Shown one piece after another: positions 44,111 to 54,182 of a stretch of DNA of 64,000 nucleotides; positions within the stretch are counted from its first letter, which is position 1; the number at the start of each line of letters is the position of its first letter. Where the stretch lies: NCBI RefSeq assembly GCF_004770475.1, contig NZ_RQHK01000003.1:1-64000 (forward strand), given 5' to 3'. The notes under the pieces were generated by a model. The model searched no databases and was not told the origin of the DNA. It saw only the letters and a list, made by a program, of their open reading frames with translations. The position numbers were made by a program, and so were the translations under genes. The stretch comes from Leptospira mtsangambouensis. GTDB lineage: Bacteria; Spirochaetota; Leptospiria; Leptospirales; Leptospiraceae.

Positions 44111-45675
44111 CAAAGCAAATGATCGAAACCAAGAAATTTTCTACCACCATGGGGCTTATGGCAGTGATTTTCGCCCTTTTTGCTGGAATGGGCCCACTTT
44201 CGGCCAAAGAACCAGCGAGAACTATTTCCTTGCGGATGGATGATATCCTGAAGATGGCCTGGGAAAACCAAGTTGGCCTACAAACACTGAAGCTGCAGTT
44301 AAAGACAACAAACTACGATTGGGAAAAAGCAAACGGGGCTTACGCATGGACTGCAGAGGCGAAGGGGACCGCAAAGAACACCACAAACTTCAACCTTCCT
44401 CAATATGCCATCCAAGGAACAAGAATCACAGATAACAGTCTACAGGCGGGAATTAATAAAAAGTTTAGCACAGGAACGTCTCTTGGAATTGCAGTCATCG
44501 ACAATCGTTTTGAAACGAATGCCGGTAAAACACAAAGTTCGAGTGGGTTCTCGAGTTTTGCCCAACCCTCTTATCATTTTGCTACTGTTGGTATTAATAT
44601 CAGTCAGGATCTTTTAAAAAACTTTTTTGGATATCAGGACAGATTGAAATTAGCGACTGCTAGACGATCATCCTCCATCCAAAGGTTGAATACGTTAGAT
44701 TCTTTATCAAAAAGTTTAGTGAACTCACTCATTGAGTTTTGGAATTTAAGTTTGTCAGAAGAGATTTTTCAGACAAATTCATCACTTCTTGGAAATGCAA
44801 AAACGATTCGAGATATTTATTCCAAAAAAGCAAACTTTGGACTGGATCCAACAGGTGACATCCACCAATGGAATTCCATTGTTCTGACTGCTACCAGTGC
44901 TGTTAAAAATTCCGAATTGGAAAGAAACAAAAACCGACGTGATTTACTTGCCTCACTAGGGAAGGAACCGGAAGAGAACTTTTCTTTTTTACCAGTTTTG
45001 ATTGAGGAAAAAATTGCAGTCACTTCGAATTACGAAGAAGAGGTGATCGCTGCCCTTGAAAAAAGATATGATGTGCGAGCAGCACTATTACAACTAAAAA
45101 ACTCTGAAGATAATTTTAAGTCAGCAGACAACGGTTTGTTGCCAAAGTTTTCAGTAGGTGGGACATACAATTTTAAAAATTATGACCAACAGTTTCCCCA
45201 AGATTTCTATGGAATCCTTGGTGGAAGGTTTAATCAAAACACTGCCGAATTTAAATTGGAATATCCATTAGGAAATGAGATTGCGGAAGCCGAATACAAA
45301 AAAGCCGAATCTGAAAAAAGACAAGCTCAGTTGGAATGGACAGAAGCTCAAAACAAAGTAAGGGCAGATTTATTATCGAAACGAGAAAACTTAAATGTTA
45401 GTTATGAACTCTTTTTAGAGGCCAAAAAAAACAAAGAGGAAAGTAAACTTTTTTATGATAAAGCTCTATCTGCTTTTCGTAACGGGAGAGGGACTTCCGT
45501 TGTTTTAAAAAATGCTATGGATGCCTATGTTAGGTCTCAGTCCAATCATTCTCAATCTCTCATCACTTACAATATTGCCATCGTACAATATGAAATTTCC
45601 AAAGGAACATTCTTTGAAAAATATTCTTTAGATCCAGAACAACTAACATTACTTAATACAGAGGAAACCCAATGA
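44104..45675 (+). CDS. TolC family outer membrane efflux protein
   Basis: 523 residues from the ATG at 44104 (AAGGAT upstream); the longer frame to 44047 is not favoured. Signal peptide (to about residue 36), then two OEP domains with long helical hairpins (SSSIQRLNTLDSLSKSLVNS and EAEYKKAESEKRQAQLEW-like segments). Forms the outer membrane channel of a tripartite exporter. Its stop overlaps the RND gene start by 4 bp, so they are coupled. Confidence 0.88.
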   Translation: MFPKQMIETKKFSTTMGLMAVIFALFAGMGPLSAKEPARTISLRMDDILKMAWENQVGLQTLKLQLKTTNYDWEKANGAYAWTAEAKGTAKNTTNFNLPQYAIQGTRITDNSLQAGINKKFSTGTSLGIAVIDNRFETNAGKTQSSSGFSSFAQPSYHFATVGINISQDLLKNFFGYQDRLKLATARRSSSIQRLNTLDSLSKSLVNSLIEFWNLSLSEEIFQTNSSLLGNAKTIRDIYSKKANFGLDPTGDIHQWNSIVLTATSAVKNSELERNKNRRDLLASLGKEPEENFSFLPVLIEEKIAVTSNYEEEVIAALEKRYDVRAALLQLKNSEDNFKSADNGLLPKFSVGGTYNFKNYDQQFPQDFYGILGGRFNQNTAEFKLEYPLGNEIAEAEYKKAESEKRQAQLEWTEAQNKVRADLLSKRENLNVSYELFLEAKKNKEESKLFYDKALSAFRNGRGTSVVLKNAMDAYVRSQSNHSQSLITYNIAIVQYEISKGTFFEKYSLDPEQLTLLNTEETQ

Positions 45676-48600
45676 ATTTAGCAAAATTATCGATACAAAG
45701 GCCAGTATTCATTGCCTGTACGGTGATTCTCATCGTTGTGGTTGGGATTGTGAGTTTTGGTAAACTCGGGGTTGAAAACTTCCCTGATATGAGTATTCCC
45801 ACCATTTCCGTCAATGTCACTTATCCAGGTGCTGCTCCAAATGAAATCGAAACCTTGGTCGCCAAACCAATTGAAGATGATCTTTCTACCATTTCAGGAT
45901 TAAAAAAACTCCGATCTATTTGTAATGAAGGTTCGGCTGTGATTGTGGCTGAATTTTCCTCAGAAACTGTAATTAGTTATGCGGAACAACAAATCAGGGA
46001 TAAGGTAGCCTTTGCCAAAAAAAAATTACCCGCGGAATTGGAAGAACCAGTCATCAAACGATTGGATCCAGCTGACCAACCGATCTTAAGTATTTCCCTT
46101 CAATCCAAATTAAGTGATAATGAGTTTTACGATTTTGCCTCTGAAACAATCAAACAAAGGTTAATTTCTGTTTCGAATGTAGGTTCAGTGGATATTGTAG
46201 GAGGGCGAAAAAAAGAAATTTGGGTGGAGTTAGATCGAAATCAGTTGAAAGCAAGGAACTTGTCTGCTTCACAGGTTTCGCAGAGAATTGCTGCCGGTGG
46301 TGCCAATATCCCTGCAGGAAAAGTTCGTGGGGTAGAGTCAGACTTATCCTTTCGAACCATTAATGAATACAGAAGTTTTGATGAAATTCGAAATGTTCCT
46401 ATTAGTTTTTTGAATAACGAAATTCCCATTCAGTTGTCAGATGTGGGACGTGTCCTTGTTGGTTCGGAGGATATTACCTCTCTTGCATATTGGAATGGAA
46501 AACCCGCCCTTTTTTTACTGGTTTATAAACAATCAGGAGCTAACTCAGTGCAGGTGGCAGATGGTGTTAAGAAGAAGGTAAACGACCTTCAGAAAGAATT
46601 TCCAGAAGTAACATTCGATTATTATAATGATTCTTCTAAAGTAGTAAAAGACAATGTTTGGGACGTAGAAGAATCCATCTATATTGGAATTGCACTGACT
46701 ATCATTGTAGTTCTATTCTTTTTGGGGAGTGTGCGTTCGACTTTAATTACAGGCCTTGCTCTACCTACCTCACTCCTTGGATCTTTTATCCTTATGGGTC
46801 TTGCTGGATTTACCATCAATCAAATGACATTACTTGCCATGTCACTTGCGGTAGGGCTTCTGATTGATGATGCGATTGTGGTCAGAGAAAATATTCATAG
46901 ACATAAAGAAATGGGTAAGGATAGCAAACAGGCCGCCCTAGATGGAACAAAAGAAGTGACTCTTGCGGTTCTTGCTACTACCTTTGCCATCCTTGCTGTG
47001 TTTGGGCCCATTGCTTTTATTGATGGTGTGATTGGACAAATTTTACGTCCTTTTGGACTTACTGTTTGTTTTGCCTTACTCATTTCGTTATATGATGCCT
47101 TAACCATTGCACCAATGATGTCAGCCTACTTTGGGGGAGAGCTCAAAACCAAAGAGCCAAACAAAATAGAAAAATTTCTTTCGATTCCTTTACATGCCTT
47201 TGACAGGTTCCAAGAAAAATTAACGAATGGATATGTAAAAACATTAGAGGTATCGACCAAACATCCGTTGTTGGTATTGGCCATTGCTCTTTTTATATTT
47301 GTAAGTAGTATCTTTGTTTCTAAAACATTAAAATCTGAATTCATCCCTACGCAAGATTTAGGTCAATTTACAGTAACCTTTGAATTGCCACCGGGTTCTA
47401 GTGTGGAAGCGACAAAAAAACTAAACGAGGAAGTGAATGCACTTTTACGATCCAAGAAGGAAGTATATCTAACTGCTGGATATGTAAAACAAAACAAAAT
47501 TGATATTTATGTGGAGCTTGTATCTTCCAAAAAGAGAAAACTAAATACTCCTCAATTTAAAGAATACATTAGAAAGGAACTGATTCTATACTCTGATGCA
47601 AAACCAATAGTTAAAAACTATGATGCAATCGGTGGTGGGCAAAGATCTTTTTCTTTTGTCATTACGGGAAATGATGCGGAAAAAATGGAATCTTATAGCA
47701 AACTTCTCTTTGAAAAAATCAAAAAAATTCCTGACCTAACAGACCCTGACATTAGTTTGCGAGAAGGTGCTCCTGAATTTAAAATTGTTCCGAAAGGAGA
47801 ACAAATTGTAAGGTTAGGTGTGAACCCACAGTCTCTTGGTAGAGAACTAAGAACCATCGTGGAGGGTGATACATCCGCTGTGTTTCGTGAAAATAACTTA
47901 GAATACGACATCCGTGTTCGTATGTTAGAAAATCAAAGAAACATTGAGAAGAATTTTAATCAGGTGATGGTTCCGAATATCAACGGTTACTTGGTTCCGC
48001 TTTCTTTTGTAACCTCTGGTGTTTCGACCACGGGTCCGGCCACCATCCAAAGACAAAACCGAAGTCGTTCGGTTGAAATTTCAGCAGATACAGATCCGAA
48101 TGGGCGTGGGTCTGGATACACAATGTCCGAACTACAAAGGATATTAAAAGAAGACCTACCTCTTCCAGAAGGAATCAAAGTTTCCTATAGTGGACAAACC
48201 GAGAACTTGGAATCTACGGGAAAAAATATGGCCATTGCCCTTGGGCTTGGAGTTGTGTTTATTTATTTGGTTCTTGCATCTTTGTATGAAAGTTTTATCA
48301 TCCCGATCTCCATTTTGGTGGTGATTCCTTTGGCGATGACAGGTGCATTTTTCGGACTTTTTCTTACCGGGAAATCAATGGATATATTTGCTAACATTGG
48401 AATGATTTTACTTTTTGGATTGGCTACTAAAAACTCGATTCTTCTCATTGATTTTGCAAAAGACTTACAAAAAACTGGAGTGGATACGAGGACGGCGCTT
48501 ATCGAAGCGGGTAGGGCAAGGTTAAGACCTATTCTTATGACATCGATTGCACTGATTGCAGGTATGTTACCTGTGGCCATTGGACTCAATGAAGCCTCGA

Positions 48601-48734
48601 AACAGAGAACCAGTATGGGAGTGACTGTCATTGGAGGATTGATTTCTTCCACGATTTTGACTCTTTACGTGATCCCAGCGGTTTATCAGTATATTACGCG
48701 ATTGATTGATTCCATGAAGAAAAGGAAAAAGTGA
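45672..48734 (+). CDS. RND family efflux transporter (HAE1-like inner membrane pump)
   Basis: 1020 residues, twelve transmembrane segments with two large periplasmic domains (after TM1 and TM7). TM4 carries the proton-relay acidic pair GLLIDDAIVV; an AEIETLVAKPIEDDLS-like porter motif is seen early. Proton-driven drug or metabolite export is the expected role. The operon lacks a membrane-fusion (adaptor) gene, so the adaptor must come from elsewhere or is absent. Ends with a 4-bp overlap (GTGA) with tetR. Confidence 0.92.
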   Translation: MNLAKLSIQRPVFIACTVILIVVVGIVSFGKLGVENFPDMSIPTISVNVTYPGAAPNEIETLVAKPIEDDLSTISGLKKLRSICNEGSAVIVAEFSSETVISYAEQQIRDKVAFAKKKLPAELEEPVIKRLDPADQPILSISLQSKLSDNEFYDFASETIKQRLISVSNVGSVDIVGGRKKEIWVELDRNQLKARNLSASQVSQRIAAGGANIPAGKVRGVESDLSFRTINEYRSFDEIRNVPISFLNNEIPIQLSDVGRVLVGSEDITSLAYWNGKPALFLLVYKQSGANSVQVADGVKKKVNDLQKEFPEVTFDYYNDSSKVVKDNVWDVEESIYIGIALTIIVVLFFLGSVRSTLITGLALPTSLLGSFILMGLAGFTINQMTLLAMSLAVGLLIDDAIVVRENIHRHKEMGKDSKQAALDGTKEVTLAVLATTFAILAVFGPIAFIDGVIGQILRPFGLTVCFALLISLYDALTIAPMMSAYFGGELKTKEPNKIEKFLSIPLHAFDRFQEKLTNGYVKTLEVSTKHPLLVLAIALFIFVSSIFVSKTLKSEFIPTQDLGQFTVTFELPPGSSVEATKKLNEEVNALLRSKKEVYLTAGYVKQNKIDIYVELVSSKKRKLNTPQFKEYIRKELILYSDAKPIVKNYDAIGGGQRSFSFVITGNDAEKMESYSKLLFEKIKKIPDLTDPDISLREGAPEFKIVPKGEQIVRLGVNPQSLGRELRTIVEGDTSAVFRENNLEYDIRVRMLENQRNIEKNFNQVMVPNINGYLVPLSFVTSGVSTTGPATIQRQNRSRSVEISADTDPNGRGSGYTMSELQRILKEDLPLPEGIKVSYSGQTENLESTGKNMAIALGLGVVFIYLVLASLYESFIIPISILVVIPLAMTGAFFGLFLTGKSMDIFANIGMILLFGLATKNSILLIDFAKDLQKTGVDTRTALIEAGRARLRPILMTSIALIAGMLPVAIGLNEASKQRTSMGVTVIGGLISSTILTLYVIPAVYQYITRLIDSMKKRKK

Positions 48735-49321
48735 GGGTTTTGCATTTGGATCCAGTTCAAATTAGAATATTAGAAAAAGCGGAAGAACTTTTCCTGAAGT
48801 ATGGATATTCCAAAACGAAAATGGAAGAAATTGCAAGTTCTCTGAAGATTAGTCGTAAAACATTGTATAAATATTATTCCAATAAACAAGACCTTATGGA
48901 ATTTTATATGGATTATAAACAAACAGAGATTCAAAAAATCATCCAAGAGATTGCAAACGATGAAACTCTAACAGCGGTGCAAAAGTTTTCTAAAATGCAC
49001 AGATCGCTTGTGGAGGAATCACCGTATGTGATGAATGATTTGTTTATCCGAGAAATTTCAGAAATGTTTCCGCAACATATGGAACGATTTAAAAAACGAA
49101 GGGAAAAAGAAATTCCTGAGTCTATTGGCAAAATATTTAATATGGCAAAAATGAAAGGAGAACTTCGGGATGGATTTATGCCCGAGGTTGCCGTTCATCT
49201 CTTTCTTTCTTCGATTGAAATGATTCTTAGTAACAAAAATTCTATCACAATTCCATTGAACATTCATGAATTTCAACTGGAAGTTGTGAATGTTATTTTT
49301 TACGGGGTTCTGAAGAGATAG
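48731..49321 (+). CDS. TetR family transcriptional regulator
   Basis: 196 residues, GTG start overlapping the RND stop. N-terminal TetR helix-turn-helix (ILEKAEELFLKYGYSKTKMEEIASSLKISRKTLYKYYSNK in pieces: EIASSLKISRKTLYKYY). The C-terminal domain binds an unknown ligand. As last gene of the operon it is likely a local repressor acting on the repeats upstream of tolC. It overlaps the convergent tag gene by 29 bp. Confidence 0.88.
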   Translation: MRVLHLDPVQIRILEKAEELFLKYGYSKTKMEEIASSLKISRKTLYKYYSNKQDLMEFYMDYKQTEIQKIIQEIANDETLTAVQKFSKMHRSLVEESPYVMNDLFIREISEMFPQHMERFKKRREKEIPESIGKIFNMAKMKGELRDGFMPEVAVHLFLSSIEMILSNKNSITIPLNIHEFQLEVVNVIFYGVLKR

Positions 49322-49937
49322 AAGTTAATTCTTTATAACGAAAACAACTTTCTATATGGTCATTGACTAACCCACAGGCTTGCATATGTGCATAGATGAC
49401 CGTACTTCCTACAAACTTGAATCCACGTTTGATTAGATCTTTACTCAATGCATCGGATTCTTTTGTGGTTGCAGGGACTTCTTTTAAACTTTTTCGTCGA
49501 TTGATGATTGGTTTGTGGTTTACAAAACTCCAGATGTACTCATCAAAAGATCCAAACTCTTTTTGAACTTCTAAAAATCGTTTTGCATTGTTGACCGCTG
49601 CAAATACCTTCAACCGGTTTCTTACAATGGATGGATCGAGAAGGATGGTTTCCAGTTTTTCATCAGTAAATTTTGCGACCTTTTTTGGATCAAAGTTTGC
49701 AAAATTTTTTCTGTAACCCTCTCGTTTCTTTAAGATCGTCGACCAACTAAGGCCTGCTTGTGCACCTTCTAAAATTAAAAATTCAAAATGAGTATTGTCA
49801 TCGTGAACGGGAACTCCCCATTCCTTATCATGGTATTGGATATATTGGTCAAATTTGAGACACCAGGAACATCGTTCCAATTTTAGTGGGAGATTGTTTC
49901 CATTCTGATCCATTGAGTCATCCATTGGTTTGTTCAC
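49293..49937 (-). CDS. tag: DNA-3-methyladenine glycosylase I
   Basis: 214 residues. Family pattern: ERCSWC with YHDKEWGVPVHDD (zinc-type cysteine and histidine residues) and the C-terminal YAHMQACGLVNDH. Removes 3-methyladenine and similar alkylated bases as the first step of base excision repair. A 17-residue N-terminal extension is present. Its 3' end overlaps the tetR gene by 29 bp in convergent orientation. Confidence 0.9.
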   Translation of the reverse strand: MNKPMDDSMDQNGNNLPLKLERCSWCLKFDQYIQYHDKEWGVPVHDDNTHFEFLILEGAQAGLSWSTILKKREGYRKNFANFDPKKVAKFTDEKLETILLDPSIVRNRLKVFAAVNNAKRFLEVQKEFGSFDEYIWSFVNHKPIINRRKSLKEVPATTKESDALSKDLIKRGFKFVGSTVIYAHMQACGLVNDHIESCFRYKELTSISSEPRKK

Positions 49938-50063
49938 AAAACATAATCTTCATGATAGACTAAAATTAGTCAATAGGAATGGGAAATGGATTGTGATCAT
50001 TAATTTGTCTAATTATCGAAGTACATATAAATTAAACTGAGAAAGCTTCTACCAAAGTTTTAG

Positions 50064-51062
50064 TTACAATGTTTTTAAAAAGTTTTCAATTGCCTTATCT
50101 CGTTCCTTCAATTTTCCGAAAAGAATTCCATAATGATTTGTTTTTATTTCTTTTCCTGTGGAAGAGGGGATCCTTTTTAACATGGACTCAAATGAATCTT
50201 TGGGCAATAAATCATCGTTTGGAAATAAATTCATTTCAGTTGCTCGAAGGATGAGAGTCGGTGTAGGAATTTTTTCAAATTCCAATTTTTTGTTTTCCAA
50301 CATTTTGGAAATCACATGTTTCGGACTCTTGATCAGATACTTAAAAACATAAAACAAATTCATAGATCCACCCATTTCCTTTAGTTCCTCCTCCATTACA
50401 TATTTAGGCATATGACAGATATATCCCCCGGGAATTTTTTCCAGTTCAAGTCGAAAGTATTCTTCAATTTCTTTTGACCATTGCGATATGAGAGGTGAGT
50501 TTTTTACTAGGTTTAAATATTCTTCTATCGATGAGTACACAACGTCCAATCTTTCAAAAGATTGTTGTAACACTTTTAATATTTGAATTCTTTTTCTAAG
50601 AGAAAGGAGTCCGCCACCATCCATGAGTATCATAGCTTTTATTTCATTCGGATAAAGAATGGCATAACGAAGAGCGATCATACATCCAAAGGAATGTCCA
50701 AATAATATTGGATTTTTAACTTTGTAATGTGTTAAGATTGACTTTAGATCATCGAGATGGTTACGGAATCCATAATTGGACTCAGGTTTGTCCGATTTTC
50801 CTCGTCCTCTCAGATCATAAGAGATTACCCGATGGCCTAAGCGGTTGAGTCGCTCGGCAAGAGATTTCATAGAATATAGGTTGCCTGATAAACCATGGAG
50901 ACAAACGATTGTTTGTTTTTTGCCTGGCCAAATCCCTGTGTGGATTTTGGTTCCATTTGAATTAATCCATTCTTCTCTGTATTTCTTTTGTTTGGATTTG
51001 GGAGTTGGTTGATTCATAAAATTGATTCGCAATGAAAGAGGATTCTTTGCTATTGAAATCAT
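50064..51062 (-). CDS. Alpha/beta hydrolase
   Basis: 332 residues. Oxyanion HGLSGN, nucleophile elbow GHSFGC, DLRGRGKSDKP; a catalytic histidine is likely in the final TNHYG. A basic N-terminal stretch precedes the domain. The substrate (ester, epoxide or lactone) cannot be told. The start may be the internal ATG at residue 16 (MNQPTPK). Single gene; the 199-bp gap 51063-51261 shows no recognisable feature. Confidence 0.82.
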   Translation of the reverse strand: MISIAKNPLSLRINFMNQPTPKSKQKKYREEWINSNGTKIHTGIWPGKKQTIVCLHGLSGNLYSMKSLAERLNRLGHRVISYDLRGRGKSDKPESNYGFRNHLDDLKSILTHYKVKNPILFGHSFGCMIALRYAILYPNEIKAMILMDGGGLLSLRKRIQILKVLQQSFERLDVVYSSIEEYLNLVKNSPLISQWSKEIEEYFRLELEKIPGGYICHMPKYVMEEELKEMGGSMNLFYVFKYLIKSPKHVISKMLENKKLEFEKIPTPTLILRATEMNLFPNDDLLPKDSFESMLKRIPSSTGKEIKTNHYGILFGKLKERDKAIENFLKTL

Positions 51063-51261
51063 AAAATGGTTTTGAGTTTATGATTTCAATAGAATTAGTT
51101 TGTCTCTCTTTTTGTTTTCTTATATTTTTCGTAACCAAATTGTAATATATTTTTCTTAAATAGAATTTCTCTAAAATGATTCTTTTTGCGACAGTGAGGA
51201 ATGCCTCTTCAAATGATAGAAGGTAGTTGGGACAAAGTAGGCCAGGGATAGTGGGTAAAAA

Positions 51262-52251
51262 TTGATGCTTAGAGGAATGAAACGTCTAAATCGATATGAA
51301 AACAGGATATTAAAGATTGTTAAGTTAGGTGGTAAACTAGTCCGATTCAAACAGTTTGGTTTTTCAACAAAAACGGAAGTTGGGTTTCGTTTTCCAATTT
51401 ATGTTTTGGAGATTGGAAAAGAAAGTGCCATCAAACGGAACGTAGCCGGTCTTGTCGCAGGTGTACATGGACTCGAAACAATCGGTATCCGCGTTCTGTT
51501 GGATTTTTTGGATGATCTCTTTGCTCGCAAATCTTCTGAATTGTATCGTGAAATTAAAGATGGTGAATTAGGGATTGTTTGTATTCCTATCTTAAATCCT
51601 GGCGGGGTTGCAATGAAACGTAGATCAAATCCAAAAGGTGTCGATTTGATGCGGAATTCCGGAGTGGAAGCTGAGAAAGCTCCTTTCTTTTTTGGCGGGC
51701 ATAAAATTTCAAATGTCTTTCCTTATTATCGAGGAAATATTCTGCAAGCTGAGTCGAGAGTTTTGGATCGTTTTTATAGTGAATACTTTTTGCCTGCAAA
51801 AAATACAATGATTCCAGTGATAGACATCCACTCAGGATTTGGTGCAGTGGATCATGTTTGGTGGCCTTATGCAGGTACACATGATCAATGTGTGGATGAA
51901 TCGTTGTTTCAAAAAATAGCAAATCATCTTACGACTAAGTTAAATCATATATTATATCGATTTGGACCTCAGAGTGAGACTTACACAACACATGGAGATC
52001 TTTGGGATCGTTTGTATAACGAATTTCAAAAATCAAAAGAACTTTCCCCTACAAAAGATTCAAGGTTTCTTCCATTAACACTTGAGATTGGAACTTGGTC
52101 AGACATCCAATTAGATCCTTGGAAAGTCTTTAGAAAACGTGGGATTTTTAATCCAGCAAGAGAGTCCAAAAAAGAATCTATCATAAGTCACAGGAAATTT
52201 CTAACGGATGTATTGCGGTTGGCTAAAATGAATCCAGAAGAATTGTTGTAA
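51262..52251 (+). CDS. M14-type zinc carboxypeptidase-like protein
   Basis: 329 residues, cytoplasmic. Zinc ligands H69-x-x-E72 (GVHGLE) and the later DIHSG histidine, substrate-binding arginine in DLMRN and catalytic-type glutamate in LEIGTW form the M14 set. Close to DUF2817-like peptidases, which remove terminal residues from peptides or peptidoglycan fragments. It has no signal peptide, so it likely acts on cytoplasmic peptides. Confidence 0.75.
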   Translation: MMLRGMKRLNRYENRILKIVKLGGKLVRFKQFGFSTKTEVGFRFPIYVLEIGKESAIKRNVAGLVAGVHGLETIGIRVLLDFLDDLFARKSSELYREIKDGELGIVCIPILNPGGVAMKRRSNPKGVDLMRNSGVEAEKAPFFFGGHKISNVFPYYRGNILQAESRVLDRFYSEYFLPAKNTMIPVIDIHSGFGAVDHVWWPYAGTHDQCVDESLFQKIANHLTTKLNHILYRFGPQSETYTTHGDLWDRLYNEFQKSKELSPTKDSRFLPLTLEIGTWSDIQLDPWKVFRKRGIFNPARESKKESIISHRKFLTDVLRLAKMNPEELL

Positions 52252-52270
52252 CAGATTTCAGGATTACGAT

Positions 52271-52777
52271 TCAAAGTTTTTTAGTCATTTCTCTTCCTAA
52301 AAACTTTCCTTTTCCTAACAGATAAAGGATGACTCGATCTACGTTATCCTTTTTACTTTTTTCCGATTTTACTTTAAAAATATAACGCATGATTTCATGT
52401 TGAAGAGAGGGGCTTAGACTATGAAATATTTTTTTCGCTTCTTTGTTTTTGGTGAGGGCCTCTTGTAGTTCTTGTGCAACTGGGTGTTCTGCTGATTCTG
52501 GATTGAATTTTATTTCAAACCGTGCCTTATCTCCTACTTCTTTTTTGGCTGCTTTTCTCATGGGAGTATTGAGATAAAGTCGCCATTCTCCTTGGTATTT
52601 AACGAGTGTTTGTGTAAATTCGATTCCTTCTATTTTGAGAATCACTCTAATTTTACCTCTATCTGTTTGTGCTTGTTCCATTAGGGTCAGTAAAATGGAT
52701 TTTGGTAGAAAAACAAACGGATTGATCCCTATGATTTCTATTTTGGCAGTAAATGGTAAAAAATGGTGATCGGACAT
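52271..52777 (-). CDS. DUF1905/YdeI-like protein
   Basis: 168 residues. An N-terminal DUF1905 beta-barrel-like domain (KYQGEWRLYLNTPMRK) and a C-terminal helical YdeI/OmpD-associated-like region (ALTKNKEAKKIFHSLSPSLQHEIMRYI in pieces). Cytoplasmic, function unknown. Convergent with the M14 gene, 19 bp between their ends. Confidence 0.75.
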   Translation of the reverse strand: MSDHHFLPFTAKIEIIGINPFVFLPKSILLTLMEQAQTDRGKIRVILKIEGIEFTQTLVKYQGEWRLYLNTPMRKAAKKEVGDKARFEIKFNPESAEHPVAQELQEALTKNKEAKKIFHSLSPSLQHEIMRYIFKVKSEKSKKDNVDRVILYLLGKGKFLGREMTKKL

Positions 52778-52957
52778 TCAGTTTTTGTATGAAACATATT
52801 TCTAGCCGGACAATCAATTTTTTTACAATGATTTGATTCAATTAATTTCGGAAGTCTTATGTTCCTTTTTTTGGGAAATTATCACTTTACCGTAAACAAA
52901 ACCCTGTTATAGTATATCCTCTGGGAAAAGTAGAATTTGTCCGGTTTTTAAAAAGAT

Positions 52958-53224
52958 ATGTATCAAATTAGTGAAGTATTGAATCTTATTTTTGACACTA
53001 TTGGGCTACTTATCACCTTACGCCTGCTTTGGTCAGGACTTATCCCGAAATTCTATTTTTTGATTTTAGGATTTGTTTGTGTTTGGCTTAGCAATATTTT
53101 CACAGTTGTGGAAGGTTACATCTTCCCTGATTTTTTTAATGTATTGGAGCATTCATTTTATTTTATTTCTTCATTACTTTTTTTGGTCAGCTTGAAAAAA
53201 GAGATTTTGGTTGCGGCACGCTGA
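52958..53224 (+). CDS. Stand-alone four-helix-type membrane sensor module
   Basis: 88 residues with three hydrophobic segments, ending VSLKKEILVAAR. Its C-terminal half (SNIFTVVEGYIFP...FLVSLKKE) resembles the membrane sensor part of the downstream kinase (SNVFEHGFSIDYFD...HSVKKE). The two ORFs join at TGATATG with one base between. It may be a separate partner subunit or the broken-off N-terminus of a longer kinase. Confidence 0.55.
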   Translation: MYQISEVLNLIFDTIGLLITLRLLWSGLIPKFYFLILGFVCVWLSNIFTVVEGYIFPDFFNVLEHSFYFISSLLFLVSLKKEILVAAR

Positions 53225-53225
53225 T

Positions 53226-54167
53226 ATGGGTTTTATAGCAATACTCAACCTGTTAAGTTTGTTGGTTTATGTTATAGCAATTGTCATGATCATAAAAAGC
53301 TTGATTCGCAAGCCAAGTTATCGGGGGGAGGGAGCATTTATATTAATTTTGGCGATAATTCCTTGTTATGTGAGCATTTCTAATGTTTTTGAACATGGAT
53401 TCTCAATTGATTATTTTGATGACTATGAAGGTTTTTTTAAAGATCTGTATGCAATGTTTTTTTTGATTTATTTATATGTTCATTCTGTCAAAAAAGAGCA
53501 GGCTCAACGTATTGAACATGAAAGACAGATAAAATCCGATTTTAAACTAAAAACAAAGTTATTAACGGAGATTCATCATAGGGTGAATAATAATTTGCAG
53601 ATCATATCAGGACTTTTGGCAATGCAAGTAGAGTCTGAGAACGATATAAAATTAACTACCTCCTTAGGATTGATTCAGAATCGTATTATGGCGATTGCTT
53701 CTGTTCATAAGATTATTTATGGTTCCCCTAATTTGTTATACGTTGATTTGAATCGTATTTTTGATTCTATTTTAGGTAATTTAAAAAATACTTATATAAA
53801 CAATGAAAACAAATTTGAACTAAATGATTCCATTGAAAAAGGATTGGAAATGGATTTAGATAGGGCCATTCCTATGGGATTAATTTTAAATGAGTTGGTA
53901 TCTAATTCCTTTCGACATGCATTTATGAGTCGTAATTCTGGAAAGATCGAAGTACATCTCGGAAAAGTGGAAGACCAATTTTTACTGATTGTAAAAGATG
54001 ATGGTCCCGGAATCGATAATTCAGTGTTAGATGGAAGAGGGATGGGTTTGACCTTAGTAAAAAATCTGGTAAAACAATTGCGAGGAACCATCGTATTTGA
54101 AAAACGAAGTGGCGCCATCATTGAGATAAGATTTCCAATTGTAAATCAAAACCCAATTCATATATAG
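53226..54167 (+). CDS. Membrane histidine kinase, HisKA_2 type
   Basis: 313 residues from ATG at 53226; an alternative TTG at 53211 would overlap the previous gene. N-terminal membrane region (about 85 residues), then the HisKA_2 dimerisation motif TEIHHRVNNNLQIISGLL with His117 as phospho-acceptor, and HATPase_c with LNELVSNSFRHAF and GRGMGLTLVKNLV. No cognate regulator is adjacent. HWE/HisKA_2 kinases often drive response to stress or light. Confidence 0.82.
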   Translation: MGFIAILNLLSLLVYVIAIVMIIKSLIRKPSYRGEGAFILILAIIPCYVSISNVFEHGFSIDYFDDYEGFFKDLYAMFFLIYLYVHSVKKEQAQRIEHERQIKSDFKLKTKLLTEIHHRVNNNLQIISGLLAMQVESENDIKLTTSLGLIQNRIMAIASVHKIIYGSPNLLYVDLNRIFDSILGNLKNTYINNENKFELNDSIEKGLEMDLDRAIPMGLILNELVSNSFRHAFMSRNSGKIEVHLGKVEDQFLLIVKDDGPGIDNSVLDGRGMGLTLVKNLVKQLRGTIVFEKRSGAIIEIRFPIVNQNPIHI

Positions 54168-54182
54168 TTTTGATTGTTGGAA

